Shown here piece by piece: positions 17,691 through 27,374 of a DNA stretch of 64,000 nt. A program made the position numbers and the translations under genes. This stretch comes from Promethearchaeota archaeon (GTDB lineage: Archaea > Asgardarchaeota > Lokiarchaeia > Helarchaeales > RDOG01). The stretch is from positions 317,425-381,424 of the forward strand of contig RDOG01000002.1 of the NCBI GenBank assembly GCA_011365055.1, in the 5' to 3' direction. Below the pieces are notes generated by a model. That model saw only the letters and a program-made list of their open reading frames with translations. It was not told the origin of the DNA and did no database searches. The first letter of the stretch is position 1. Every line of letters starts with the position of its first letter.

Positions 17691-19208
17691 TTACTGTTTA
17701 TTTTTTGCTTCAAACAATGGTATTTTTTTACCAGTCAACTTATTATATAGTCTTAATGCGCTATCAGCAGCCAATTCCCCACCTATTCCATGCGATCCAG
17801 TATCTGCAGAACATTCATAAATATTTTTGATACCAGGCAGTTCTTGAGGAGGTCTATTTTTCCCAACTTGATCAATAGTCTGCCCAATACCAATAACATT
17901 ACCAAATTTTCCAGCAAACGAATTAATATCTTGAGGAGTTGTTATTTTGGTCCAAATTATGTGATCCTCAATATTTGGAAATATATCTTTTACTGAATTC
18001 ATAATAGAATCAGCCCATTTATCATAATTTAAAATTTCTTCGTTAGATGCTGGAGCTCCGCTTCCAGCAAAGATGAGTTGTTTTTCTTCAGGGGCTGATG
18101 TAGGATCCAGATTTGAAACAATTGGTAAGAAAACTGCGAAATGTTTTGGGGGAACATAATCCTTAAACTCAGGAGATCCCCTAGCTTTTGTGATCGTGTC
18201 AAATGATACATGTTCCATAAATTCTTCATCACTCATATTTTCTGATCCTGGAATTAAATTAAGTCTTTTTGCTTCATTTACGATTTGATCAAAAGAAAGA
18301 TACATAATCATGTTCTCTTCAGTGATTTTTTTATCTAGAGCAATCTTAAGCATTAAAGTTGCTAAAGAATATTTATATGTCTTAATTTTCTGAATGAAAT
18401 CAGGTTCAAAATGCTCTTCTCCAACTAATTTTAGAACCAGATCTTTAATTCCCACATTACTAATGATAATATCTGCTTCAATATTGCGCCCATCTTTTAA
18501 TTTTACCCCTTTAGCTATATTATTTTCAATTAAAATTTTCTCTACTGGAACATCAGTATAAACTTCGCCACCATGCTCCTTTATAATATCGCAATAAGCT
18601 TTCGGAACAGCAATAGTACCACCTTGAGGAAAACCAGATGACCTATTTTTCATCAAATCTTGTTGACAATATATCCATTCTCCAGCGGAAGTCTCTTGAT
18701 CAGTGACGAAATAAAGACCACAATAATATGCCAACATGGCTCCAACTTTTGGATCGGATGTATAACTTGCTACAAAATCGTGAATGGAAGTGTACATTAA
18801 CTCTTCGATCCGATCTTGTTTCGTTTTAACAACATCATCATAAAACTTCATTAAAGGTCCGATAGATTTTTGTCCAAAGTTGAATTTTACCATATCTCTA
18901 GGTAAACTAATAAATTCACCATTATAGAAAAATTTAGGACCAGGTTTTCTTGCATATTTCCATTGAATTTTTTCATCAGGTTCTTCACAAACTCGAAGAA
19001 TCTCTCCAATAGTACCTTTTTCACAATTTGCAATTAAATGGCATCCAACATCTAAATTCCAGCCATCTTCAGTTTTATAACTTGAAAATCTTCCTCCAAT
19101 TAGTTTGTTCTTCTCAAATAATTTTACATTGAAACCTTCATGAGCTAGAAGTGCTCCTATCCCCGCACCACCAACTCCAGATCCAATTATAATAACTGAT
19201 TTTGTCAT
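17691..19208 (-). CDS. FAD-dependent oxidoreductase, phytoene desaturase-like
   Basis: Seen: the N-terminal dinucleotide-binding fold GSGVGGAGIGALLAHEG followed by an acidic end of strand 2 (LFEKNKLIGGRFSS), and at the C terminus a GGELAADSALRLY segment closing the FAD site, as in the phytoene desaturase/retinol saturase/amine oxidase group. Length (about 505) fits. Substrate could be an isoprenoid chain: archaeal geranylgeranyl reductases and carotenoid desaturases are relatives, but nothing nearby selects one. The ATG at 19208 (MTKSVIIIG) is chosen over the upstream TTG. The next gene upstream is a DNA methyltransferase 22 bases away on the same strand. Confidence 0.8.
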   Translation of the reverse strand: MTKSVIIIGSGVGGAGIGALLAHEGFNVKLFEKNKLIGGRFSSYKTEDGWNLDVGCHLIANCEKGTIGEILRVCEEPDEKIQWKYARKPGPKFFYNGEFISLPRDMVKFNFGQKSIGPLMKFYDDVVKTKQDRIEELMYTSIHDFVASYTSDPKVGAMLAYYCGLYFVTDQETSAGEWIYCQQDLMKNRSSGFPQGGTIAVPKAYCDIIKEHGGEVYTDVPVEKILIENNIAKGVKLKDGRNIEADIIISNVGIKDLVLKLVGEEHFEPDFIQKIKTYKYSLATLMLKIALDKKITEENMIMYLSFDQIVNEAKRLNLIPGSENMSDEEFMEHVSFDTITKARGSPEFKDYVPPKHFAVFLPIVSNLDPTSAPEEKQLIFAGSGAPASNEEILNYDKWADSIMNSVKDIFPNIEDHIIWTKITTPQDINSFAGKFGNVIGIGQTIDQVGKNRPPQELPGIKNIYECSADTGSHGIGGELAADSALRLYNKLTGKKIPLFEAKNKQ

Positions 19209-19230
19209 ACTTAACAATCCATTTTTTTAA

Positions 19231-20292
19231 TTAAAATTCAAATTTTGAATATGAAACCTCAAATCCATTAAGATCTTCTAATTTTTTAATGTGTTTAATC
19301 TGATATAAGATAATTTCAACCTCTTGTTTAGTCATTACTTTAAATCCGTATTCGTTTGAAATATATTTTATTTCTTTTTCCATCAGTTCCCTTTTTTTTA
19401 TAAAATCCAAATGATTTTTTATTCTTTCTTTAGTGCAGTCATTGGAAAATGTATTAATATTTTCAATTCTTTCATCAATTAATGCTTGAAAATTAGAATC
19501 CGTTTCATATCCAAAAGAATTCCTACATGAAGCTATCGCTGCAAATGAAGTTGTTCCGGTTCCTAAAAATGGATCTAGAACCGTATCACCTTGAATAGAA
19601 TACATGTTAATTAATCTATATGCTAATTCAAAAGGAAAAGCAGCAGATCTTTCTCTTAAATCATTATGGTTTAATTTTTGATTTATTCCTTTTAGATCCA
19701 TCCAAATATCGGAGAACCAAATGTTACGTTCTTCCCAAAAATAAGCGCTATTATACCGATTTTCATCCTTCGATTTAAAATTTCTAGGTTCACCTTTACG
19801 AAAAATAAGAATAAACTCGTGTTCTTGAGTAACGTATGCAGAAGTTGGCAGCGTTCCAGATCCCATAAATTTATTTGGTTTCGTAGATTGTTTTCTCCAT
19901 AAGATTTCAGGTAAAATTATAAAATTTAAACTTTCAAATTGATTAATTATTTTAGAGTGATTTGAAAAAATTTGAAAATTTTTTCCTATTTTGCGAGTAG
20001 CATCACCTATATTTATGCAAACAATCCCTCCCGTTTTTAAAACTCTCGCTATTTCAATCCAAGTCTTGTTTAATTCATTTAGCATTAAATCGTGAGCAGA
20101 TTTGCCATCATTTTTTTCTAAATTAATCTTGATTTTTGGATTTAACATACAAAATAAGTCATCCCACATTTCGATCATAGGATATGGGGGTGAAGTAACT
20201 ACTAAATCAATACTTTCATCTTCAATTTCATCCATCAGTTTAGAATTTTTAAAATATAATAAGTGTTTAGTACTTAATTGTTTCATTTTCAC
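19231..20292 (-). CDS. DNA methyltransferase, TSPPY type (N4-cytosine/N6-adenine), no partner nuclease
   Basis: Seen: the catalytic motif TSPPY near residue 33, and the S-adenosylmethionine motif DPFLGTGTT near residue 240. The catalytic motif precedes the AdoMet motif, the beta-class order. The Ser-containing TSPPY points to N4-cytosine or N6-adenine methylation. Length (353) is normal. No restriction endonuclease, Vsr or specificity subunit is next to it, so it looks like an orphan methylase. The start is a GTG (20292) or the ATG two codons later; no ribosome site decides. Confidence 0.85.
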   Translation of the reverse strand: MKMKQLSTKHLLYFKNSKLMDEIEDESIDLVVTSPPYPMIEMWDDLFCMLNPKIKINLEKNDGKSAHDLMLNELNKTWIEIARVLKTGGIVCINIGDATRKIGKNFQIFSNHSKIINQFESLNFIILPEILWRKQSTKPNKFMGSGTLPTSAYVTQEHEFILIFRKGEPRNFKSKDENRYNSAYFWEERNIWFSDIWMDLKGINQKLNHNDLRERSAAFPFELAYRLINMYSIQGDTVLDPFLGTGTTSFAAIASCRNSFGYETDSNFQALIDERIENINTFSNDCTKERIKNHLDFIKKRELMEKEIKYISNEYGFKVMTKQEVEIILYQIKHIKKLEDLNGFEVSYSKFEF

Positions 20293-20381
20293 TCATTGTA
20301 CCAAAATAAAATATTTTTTAATTCATCTATTAAATAAGTACATAATAAATATTTCATATTCATTCAATCTCGTTGGGTAAA

Positions 20382-21338
20382 ATGATCGCGTTAGAATCGA
20401 AATTTAGAGGTTCATTGCTTGGTTGTAGTGTTGGTGATGCATTAGGAGAACCTTTCGAGGGTCAATTCGGTATAAATATTCAAAATGTTCCTGATCTTAC
20501 TGTTTTTTATCGAGGCGTTTATACTGATGATACCCAATTAACTTTAGCAGTTGCAGAATCCTTAATTCGAAGTAAAGGCTTTGATCCAGAAGATATGGGT
20601 ACTAGATTTGTTGATTGGTTGGATGAACCTCCAATTGGACCAGGAATGACTTGTCTTACTGCAGTTCATAAATTAAAGGATGGAACATCTTGGAAATTAA
20701 GTGGTATAAATTCTGGAGCAAACGGTGCGGTTATGAGAATTTCTCCAATTGGTTTATTCTTCTGTAATGATATTAATAAATTAATTAAAGTTGCAAAAGA
20801 ATCAAGTATGATTACGCATACACATATTGGCGCATATTCCGCGGCTATCGTTGTTGCTAGAGCCATCGCATACTTGACATCAGAAAAAGAAATAATTATA
20901 GAAGATTTTCTTAATTCCTTAGTTGAAAGCATTAAAGATGAGAAGATAGATGATTTTAAAGAGCATATAATCTCTTTAAAAGGCTTCCTTAGCAAGAAAC
21001 CTCAGGAGGCTCTTATGAAAATTGGATTATTGGGAGTAAAACCTCCATTTTATAATCCAAGATTCGAAGGAAAAGGATTTATATACCCTTACGCTTGTTC
21101 CACAGCACTAGGTGCATTATATGCTTTTTTATATTATAAGGAGGATTTTGTAAAAGCTGTTGAATTAGCTGTGAAAGCTGGCGGAGATACTGATACTGTA
21201 GGAGCTATATGTGGCGCAATCTCAGGAACATGGAATGGATTTGAAAAAATTCCAGAAAATTTAATTTTAAACTTAAGATCAAATAAAAAAATTATTTCAA
21301 TTGCAGACGATTTATATGCAACTTATATGAAAAAATAG
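20382..21338 (+). CDS. ADP-ribosylglycohydrolase (DraG/ARH family)
   Basis: It removes ADP-ribose from proteins or other acceptors. Seen: GDALGEPFEG near the N terminus, the metal-binding YTDDTQ, THTHIGAYSA in the middle and AGGDTDTVGAICGA near the C terminus, all in family order and at normal length (about 318). No ADP-ribosyltransferase such as DraT is adjacent, so the acceptor is unknown. Start: ATG at 20382; a TTG at 20373 is possible. Confidence 0.9.
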   Translation: MIALESKFRGSLLGCSVGDALGEPFEGQFGINIQNVPDLTVFYRGVYTDDTQLTLAVAESLIRSKGFDPEDMGTRFVDWLDEPPIGPGMTCLTAVHKLKDGTSWKLSGINSGANGAVMRISPIGLFFCNDINKLIKVAKESSMITHTHIGAYSAAIVVARAIAYLTSEKEIIIEDFLNSLVESIKDEKIDDFKEHIISLKGFLSKKPQEALMKIGLLGVKPPFYNPRFEGKGFIYPYACSTALGALYAFLYYKEDFVKAVELAVKAGGDTDTVGAICGAISGTWNGFEKIPENLILNLRSNKKIISIADDLYATYMKK

Positions 21339-21345
21339 GATTAAA

Positions 21346-22836
21346 TCAATATTTTTTATTTAGATTATTTATCGCTTTCAAAATTGGATTCTTCCCATCT
21401 TTTGAAAATGTTTCTATATCAATATCGGTTTCTAGGAGTTTTTCCAATTGATTTAAATGTTCCTTTCGACCAATTTCTGCAATAGATTCTGCTGCAATGA
21501 CGCGTAAATGACCATTTTTAAGGAATTTCAAATTTTCAAGAACATAATCAGCGTATTCGTTTCTCATCAACTTCTTTACCATTAATAAACATAATTTCTT
21601 CCTATCAAAAAAGCCAAATCTTGAAGCAAGATCAGCTGGCTCTTCCATTCTTAAAATTTTCTCAAATTCTAATCTAAATTTCTCCCATTCATCAAATTTT
21701 TCAGGATATAAATCAAAGAACTCAGAAATAAACATTAATTGATCGGTGATGCCATGGGTCAGACAAGTTAATATTATTTCCTTGTTGATAGCGTCATTTC
21801 GTAGCATTTCTCTTAAAGTTGGAAGATCAATTCTTTTATTTGTTAAAACATAATTTCTTGCGTATTCCTTCCAATTTGGGAAATTTGTTCTTATCATCCC
21901 TCTTAAAATGTTTGAACCTAATGATAAATCAGAAGTAGTCGATAATTTTTCCAAAATTAGTGATATATATTCTTGATTTTTGGTAAATTTTTCCATTATA
22001 TCCCTCAATACCCAACTTTGTCTTGATTGAAGATTTATTATAAAATTTATCGTTTCTCTTATGAAATCTAAATCTAAAGTATTAGCTAAGAAAATTATAT
22101 TTGCTTCAATGTCTGCTTTATAATCAAATATGTACCTTTGATCGATGGAAATATTAGTATTTTTTTCAATTTGATGTTCATAAATTTCGTTTAGATATTC
22201 AAGAAAGATAGATTTCAACTGAATTATATTTTCAATTTTCTTAAAATTATAATAATACCTTTTTATTCCTTCAATTAGAAGATGCTTAGTTTCAAAATCA
22301 TATTTCTTAGCCTGTTCTGCATGTTTTATTAATAAATATTCAGAATCTATCCCTTCAACTTTGGAAATATAATTTTCTAATATATGACCGATCATGTAAT
22401 TTGTTTCAGTTTTTTCAGAATTACAATATTCGAATAATGGAGGGATTTTAACTGAGTTGTCTAAAAAATATATGGAATGAATGTGAACATCATTCAATTT
22501 TTTGTGAGTTAACCTACACCCCAACATCGTATAAATTTCTCTATCATCCTGTAATAATTCTTTAATAATGATGCGAATTTTGGATGTAATTAATTGATCC
22601 GCAATATCTTGGACAGTTTTTTCTTTAAATAATTGAGTAATTCCATGAAAAGCCCAAGCTCTTAATGTTGGATGATTCGAATCCCAAAGATCGAAGAATA
22701 TATATGCATTATCTTGTTTTAAAATTTCTTCGAAAACTTCATACGTGGGAGAAGGAGCAGCATTAGCACCTATAACGTCACTTGTATATATAGATTCTAA
22801 AAGCTTAACTATGTCTTCTTTAAGGTTCAAAACCAA
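21346..22836 (-). CDS. large helical protein with HEAT-like repeats
   Basis: A 496-residue, almost all-helical protein with no membrane segment. The C-terminal part (EYADYVLENLKFLKNGHLR and then VIAAESIAEIGRKEHLNQL) has the look of HEAT repeats: paired helices with a conserved Ala-Ala-Glu-x-Ile turn. The N terminus also has HPTLRAWAFHGITQLF. Such solenoids usually act as protein-binding scaffolds. The TTG start is preceded by AAGGAATGGG. Convergent with the ADP-ribosylglycohydrolase gene, seven bases apart. Confidence 0.6.
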   Translation of the reverse strand: MVLNLKEDIVKLLESIYTSDVIGANAAPSPTYEVFEEILKQDNAYIFFDLWDSNHPTLRAWAFHGITQLFKEKTVQDIADQLITSKIRIIIKELLQDDREIYTMLGCRLTHKKLNDVHIHSIYFLDNSVKIPPLFEYCNSEKTETNYMIGHILENYISKVEGIDSEYLLIKHAEQAKKYDFETKHLLIEGIKRYYYNFKKIENIIQLKSIFLEYLNEIYEHQIEKNTNISIDQRYIFDYKADIEANIIFLANTLDLDFIRETINFIINLQSRQSWVLRDIMEKFTKNQEYISLILEKLSTTSDLSLGSNILRGMIRTNFPNWKEYARNYVLTNKRIDLPTLREMLRNDAINKEIILTCLTHGITDQLMFISEFFDLYPEKFDEWEKFRLEFEKILRMEEPADLASRFGFFDRKKLCLLMVKKLMRNEYADYVLENLKFLKNGHLRVIAAESIAEIGRKEHLNQLEKLLETDIDIETFSKDGKNPILKAINNLNKKY

Positions 22837-22952
22837 CCCATTCCTTCTTTAAAATATGTAATAATTTTGATAAAAGAATTTAATGATTATAATTATGATC
22901 AAAAAAATTTATTTCTTTATCTATTATAATTAAGGAAAAAAAAAAGGAGAAT

Positions 22953-24749
22953 TCATTCTTCTGCAGTTAACCAGTCAGGAATTGGAATACCTCGTTTTTC
23001 TAAAATAGCTTTTCTTGGAATACCTTTTTGTGTCCAACTTCTTCGACGGTAATACATTTCTAAATCTTCTGAAAATGTCGCATATTTTTCTAAAAATCTA
23101 TTTTGTAAAATATCATCTTTTCTATTTAATCCCGCTTCTCGAATATTGAACAATCTTTCGATATTAAATGATTTTTCTCCAATCTTGCGGAGTCCATTAG
23201 GACTTAATTTTCTTCCAGTGACTAATTTATAATATTCTGATACTTGAGTAGCTAGAATTGGACCTTGTGGATATATTCCAAATTTACACATACATAAAGA
23301 ATCTAATACTTGATTCCAATCTTGTACTTTCTTTATATATTGAGCTGCTGAAGATGACATAGTTAACTTGAATTCTTTAATTGGTAAGAATTTAAGAGAA
23401 GTTTGTGCTTGTAAATGACAAGCACCTCTTGTTGAAGTTGCATAAGCTAATCCCATTGATGAAATTCGAGGATCATGCATCGGAATTTCCATACCTTTAA
23501 CGTTTATCGCAAAATCCCCACTATTTTGAATAATTTCCGATGCTTTCTTTACACCATAACACAAAATTTCACCAAGACCCTCTTCTTTTTTAGAGATCTT
23601 TATTAATATTTCTTTTATTTTATTACTATCTCCCCAAGGAATGTTTTCATTGATCAATCCTTTTTCAGAACATTCCATTATATATGCAATTATTCCACCT
23701 GCTGAAATGGTATCTATTCCTAAATCGTTACAAAGATGGTTAATTTCTACCAAAGCTTTCGGATCTTTGTTCAAAACAAGCGAACCGAGAGCAGCCATGC
23801 TTTCATATTCTGGTCCTGCACCATCTTCAACTTCAGAATTATTAGAAATTGTTCTTCCACAACCTATAAAGCATCTATAGCAATAATATCGTCCATTTAC
23901 ATATAATTTGTGTAATTCTTGAGCGCAAATTTTGATATGATCATCCCATCGCCGTTCTGCCCAATTTTTTATACCTAAATTCCCCATTAAATGACTTAAT
24001 CCAAATAAAGCTCCAGTCCCATATTTTTTATAATTATCAACCAACGTTTTTTTTATGAAATCAATTTTAATATTATCCAATACTGCTTTATTTAATTTTT
24101 TTATCCCTTCTGCATCGTGGACTAATATTTTTTTGTTACCAGTTGCTATTATTGCTTTGAGATTTTTCGAACCCATTACAGCACCCATCCCAGTTCTTCC
24201 ATGATTTCTATAATCACCATCTATTATTCCTGCAATGGGAACTTGATTTTCGCCAGCTGTACCAATTGAAAGAAAAGGACTTTTTGGATATTTATTTTGA
24301 ATGATTTTTCGGATTTCTCTATTATCCATGCCCCACCAATTCGAAACGTCAATAAGCTCAGCTTTATCTTCAGATAAAAAAAGAGCTTTTGGACTTGATG
24401 CTTTTCCTTGAAAAATTATTCCATCAAAACCACAACGTTTTAATCGATATCCGAAAAAACCACCACACATTGCGTAACCAAAGATTCCTGTAAGAGGAGA
24501 TTTTGATACAACTGCATGTCTGCCAGACATAAGTACTTCGGTTCCAGTAATAGGACCAGTCAAAAACATTAGAGGATTCTCAGGAGATAAAGGATCGACA
24601 CCCTTCCCCAAAGTTTCATATAAATACTTTGCACCATAACAAATACCTCCAAGATGATCAATGAAATCTTTAGGAGTTTCTTCAATCAACACGTTTGAAT
24701 CGGAAAGATTAATTCTCAGAATCTTACCCGCGTAACCGTTTTGATCCAT
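22953..24749 (-). CDS. aor: tungsten-dependent aldehyde:ferredoxin oxidoreductase
   Basis: It oxidises aldehydes to acids and passes electrons to ferredoxin, using a tungsten bis-pterin cofactor and a 4Fe-4S cluster. Seen: the N-terminal AOR domain (GKILRINLS, FLTGPITGT, GRHAVVSKSPLTG, GTAGEN, GRTGMGAVMGSKNLKAI) and the cluster Cys series CYRCFIGC (CxxCxxxC) with a fourth Cys further on in CMCKFGIY. Length about 599. The ATG at 24749 with GTGGA upstream gives MDQNGYAGK. It lies 21 bases downstream of an SDR gene in the same direction, so the two are probably cotranscribed. Which aldehyde is used cannot be told. Confidence 0.9.
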   Translation of the reverse strand: MDQNGYAGKILRINLSDSNVLIEETPKDFIDHLGGICYGAKYLYETLGKGVDPLSPENPLMFLTGPITGTEVLMSGRHAVVSKSPLTGIFGYAMCGGFFGYRLKRCGFDGIIFQGKASSPKALFLSEDKAELIDVSNWWGMDNREIRKIIQNKYPKSPFLSIGTAGENQVPIAGIIDGDYRNHGRTGMGAVMGSKNLKAIIATGNKKILVHDAEGIKKLNKAVLDNIKIDFIKKTLVDNYKKYGTGALFGLSHLMGNLGIKNWAERRWDDHIKICAQELHKLYVNGRYYCYRCFIGCGRTISNNSEVEDGAGPEYESMAALGSLVLNKDPKALVEINHLCNDLGIDTISAGGIIAYIMECSEKGLINENIPWGDSNKIKEILIKISKKEEGLGEILCYGVKKASEIIQNSGDFAINVKGMEIPMHDPRISSMGLAYATSTRGACHLQAQTSLKFLPIKEFKLTMSSSAAQYIKKVQDWNQVLDSLCMCKFGIYPQGPILATQVSEYYKLVTGRKLSPNGLRKIGEKSFNIERLFNIREAGLNRKDDILQNRFLEKYATFSEDLEMYYRRRSWTQKGIPRKAILEKRGIPIPDWLTAEE

Positions 24750-24769
24750 TCCACTCCACTCCACTTCAT

Positions 24770-25927
24770 TTATTTATTTATGAAATTCCCGATAGTGTCC
24801 ATTAAAAATTCTAGCACGTCAACAAACTCAGCATTTTTCCTTAATATTCCATTTTCTATCCAATATTTGATTACTTTTGGCATTTCAAAGAATGGATTTA
24901 CTTCAGGAAACCATCCATCAGTAAAATATTTCATAGAGTCTTCATTTATTTTATATTGATCTTTATTTTTTATGGTTACTTTTTTAGCTTTTTCATTTGT
25001 AAATGCATGATGCGTAACTAAATACATGGGATCCATGGGTAGTGTAAAACCACCAGATAAATCTAATTCTAAATCTTCCATTATTGATCCAATTGGTTCC
25101 ATACCTGCTAGGCTAGGGAGATTATTTTGGAGTCTATCTATTATATCTACTAATTTTTTAATAGAATCAGATTTTAGTGATCTTTTTGGATCATACAATC
25201 TAGCACCTGTTTCTCTTTGTACCATTTGAACCATTTCTCTAATTCTTAATGGATAATCATCAGAAATAATATAAGATTCACCAAATTCTCCTCTTTCTAG
25301 AAGCATTAATGTAGCGGATGCCAAATCAAGTGGATGTACCATGCTTAGTCTATAATTGCCATTCTCTGGTAACACGACTAGAAGATTAAGTGCAGCAATT
25401 TCTGCTATTTCTTTAAACATGTACCTGTTTAACTCATCATAAACTAATGCTGGTTGAATAATGATAGCTTTTTCTTTGATTAATTTTAAAGTTAAATCAT
25501 ATTGTAATGCTTTTGATTCAGTATAAGAATCACTATAACTTCTTGGGTGTTCCTCATTCATTTTTACATAATTTTCCGTTCCTCCATGAATTGCAGCGGA
25601 GGAAACTGAGATAAAAGCCTTACATGAATCATTTTTTCCAAACACATTAATTAAATTTTCAGTACCATCTAAATGTACTTTTTTATGCAATTCTGTTGCA
25701 TTAATGTCGATAACACCAGCACAATGTATGACAGCATCAACGGGTCCAATGATAGAGCTCATTACTTTTACAGATTCTACGTCACTTATATCACAATATT
25801 GAAATCGTGCATGTTTAACTAATCTAATATCAGTTGGGATAGGATCATAACCCCATTTTACTGCTAAATCAAGTACAGCATTTCCATATGAACCAGCTGC
25901 ACCTGTAATTAAAATTTTTTTTCCCAA
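24770..25927 (-). CDS. extended SDR (NAD-dependent epimerase/dehydratase-like)
   Basis: Seen: the Rossmann start ITGAAGSYGNAV, an acidic strand-2 end, and the catalytic Ser...YTESK (YxxxK) near residue 150, as in 3-beta-hydroxysteroid dehydrogenase/UDP-sugar epimerase-like enzymes. The 385-residue length includes a long C-terminal substrate-binding part of about 120 residues that I do not recognise. The start is a TTG with GGTGA seven bases before it. It heads a likely operon with the aldehyde oxidoreductase, suggesting that an alcohol/aldehyde or sugar-alcohol intermediate passes between them. Confidence 0.78.
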   Translation of the reverse strand: MGKKILITGAAGSYGNAVLDLAVKWGYDPIPTDIRLVKHARFQYCDISDVESVKVMSSIIGPVDAVIHCAGVIDINATELHKKVHLDGTENLINVFGKNDSCKAFISVSSAAIHGGTENYVKMNEEHPRSYSDSYTESKALQYDLTLKLIKEKAIIIQPALVYDELNRYMFKEIAEIAALNLLVVLPENGNYRLSMVHPLDLASATLMLLERGEFGESYIISDDYPLRIREMVQMVQRETGARLYDPKRSLKSDSIKKLVDIIDRLQNNLPSLAGMEPIGSIMEDLELDLSGGFTLPMDPMYLVTHHAFTNEKAKKVTIKNKDQYKINEDSMKYFTDGWFPEVNPFFEMPKVIKYWIENGILRKNAEFVDVLEFLMDTIGNFINK

Positions 25928-26527
25928 ATTTTGTTCACCATCAATCTAACAAGAGATTTTTATTTGAACTCTAATCATTATAATTAAAATATAAAAGATT
26001 TTTAATATATTCAAGCTATATATATAACATGGCTAAATAAAAGTTTTATTAGTCAAATTTTTGTCTCACGTCATTTAAATGCTATTTTATTCTCTTTAAA
26101 AGTGTTTTAATTGAGAATATGTTTTCCAAATTTGTATCAATTAAAGATAAGTAATTCATTTTAAAATAGTTTAAAAATTGAAAATTCTTAAATTGTGACA
26201 ATTTATGAAATTAAAAATAAGTTTGCAAATTTGCTATATTATGCTTTTATCTAAATTATTGCAAAATGGATTCTTTTTTTAAAAAATCTTTAAATTCCAA
26301 TTTAATTTTAAAAAATTTTGTAAAAATTTTAGATAACTCTTTGAGAACGACAATTTTTTCTTTAATTAATTATTCAAGATATATTAATTTTGCTTCAATA
26401 ATGATTTTTATTTGAAATTTTTATAGAAATCTCTTGAGAAGAAAAAAAATTGTATTTAGACGTTTTAAAAATGAACGAAGAGCTTAAATATTCATTTTAA
26501 TTAACTTAGATATTACGAGATGAATAA
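25928..26527. other. 600-base AT-rich gap, no gene seen
   Basis: Very AT-rich on both strands with many stops. It lies upstream of the SDR/AOR operon (left side) and downstream of RNase PH (right side). A TATATATAT stretch near 26017-26027 could be a promoter element for the SDR/AOR operon. I see no RNA gene, repeat array or small ORF with a ribosome site. Confidence 0.4.
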
Positions 26528-27247
26528 TTAAATAAAATTTTTTTGAATATCTATAATTTTTATAATATTATCATAAGCAACTTCAATCATTTCGTTTAAT
26601 TCATTAACCATAAATGGCTTATTTTCAGCAGTTCCTTGAATTTCAATGATCTTTTTTGATTCGGTCATCACGATATTTAAATCCACTTCAGCTTTTGAAT
26701 CTTCTTCATAATTCAAGTCAATTAACAACTCTCCATCCACATATCCTAGAGAAATTGCTCCAATATTTTCTGAAATCGGATTATTAAGAATCATTTTATC
26801 TTCCATTAAAGATATAATAGCAGCTTTTACTGCTATAAATGCACCATTAATGGAAGCACATCTCGTTCCTCCATCAGCTTGTAAAACATCACAATCAATA
26901 TAAATAGAACGTTCACCTAATGCTTCTAGATCTACTACACCGCGTAGTGCGCGCCCAATCATTCTAGATATTTCTTGGGTCCTTCCGGAAATGTGTGATG
27001 TCCTTCTTCCTTCACGTTCCCGTCGTACATGAGTAGATGCAGGGAGCATGTTATATTCAGCAGTCAGCCAACCTTGTCCTTTTCCATTTAAAAATGGTGG
27101 AACACGGTCTGATATAGAAACATTACACAAAACTCGTGTATTTCCCATGGAAATAAGAACAGATCCTTTGGGATATTTAATGAAGTTAGGACCTTCGAGA
27201 TTAATTGGTCTAAGGTCGTTATTAGCCCTTCCATCAAATCTAACCAA
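26528..27247 (-). CDS. rph: ribonuclease PH, bacterial type
   Basis: A phosphorolytic 3'-5' exoribonuclease that trims tRNA ends. Seen: RFDGRANNDLRP at the start, QGWLTAEYNMLPASTH, SGRTQEISRMIGRALR (phosphate-site Arg at about R89), CDVLQADGGTR, and EDSKAEVDLN with the catalytic Asp pair (about D183 and D189). These match bacterial RNase PH closely, while archaeal exosome Rrp41 normally differs at the TAEYxMLP and EDSxAExDxN motifs. It stops at the usual end. AGGTG precedes the TTG at 27247, so translation starts there (MVRFDGR). No exosome partner (Rrp42, Rrp4, Csl4) is adjacent. Confidence 0.85.
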   Translation of the reverse strand: MVRFDGRANNDLRPINLEGPNFIKYPKGSVLISMGNTRVLCNVSISDRVPPFLNGKGQGWLTAEYNMLPASTHVRREREGRRTSHISGRTQEISRMIGRALRGVVDLEALGERSIYIDCDVLQADGGTRCASINGAFIAVKAAIISLMEDKMILNNPISENIGAISLGYVDGELLIDLNYEEDSKAEVDLNIVMTESKKIIEIQGTAENKPFMVNELNEMIEVAYDNIIKIIDIQKNFI

Positions 27248-27374
27248 AAAAAACACCTTTAATTAAAATAAAAAACTTATTTTATTATATTATTTTATAA
27301 AGAATAGAATATCAACGTCTATAAAAATATTAATGTAATTGCACTTCTAATTCTATTTGGAGTCTGAAATATTG

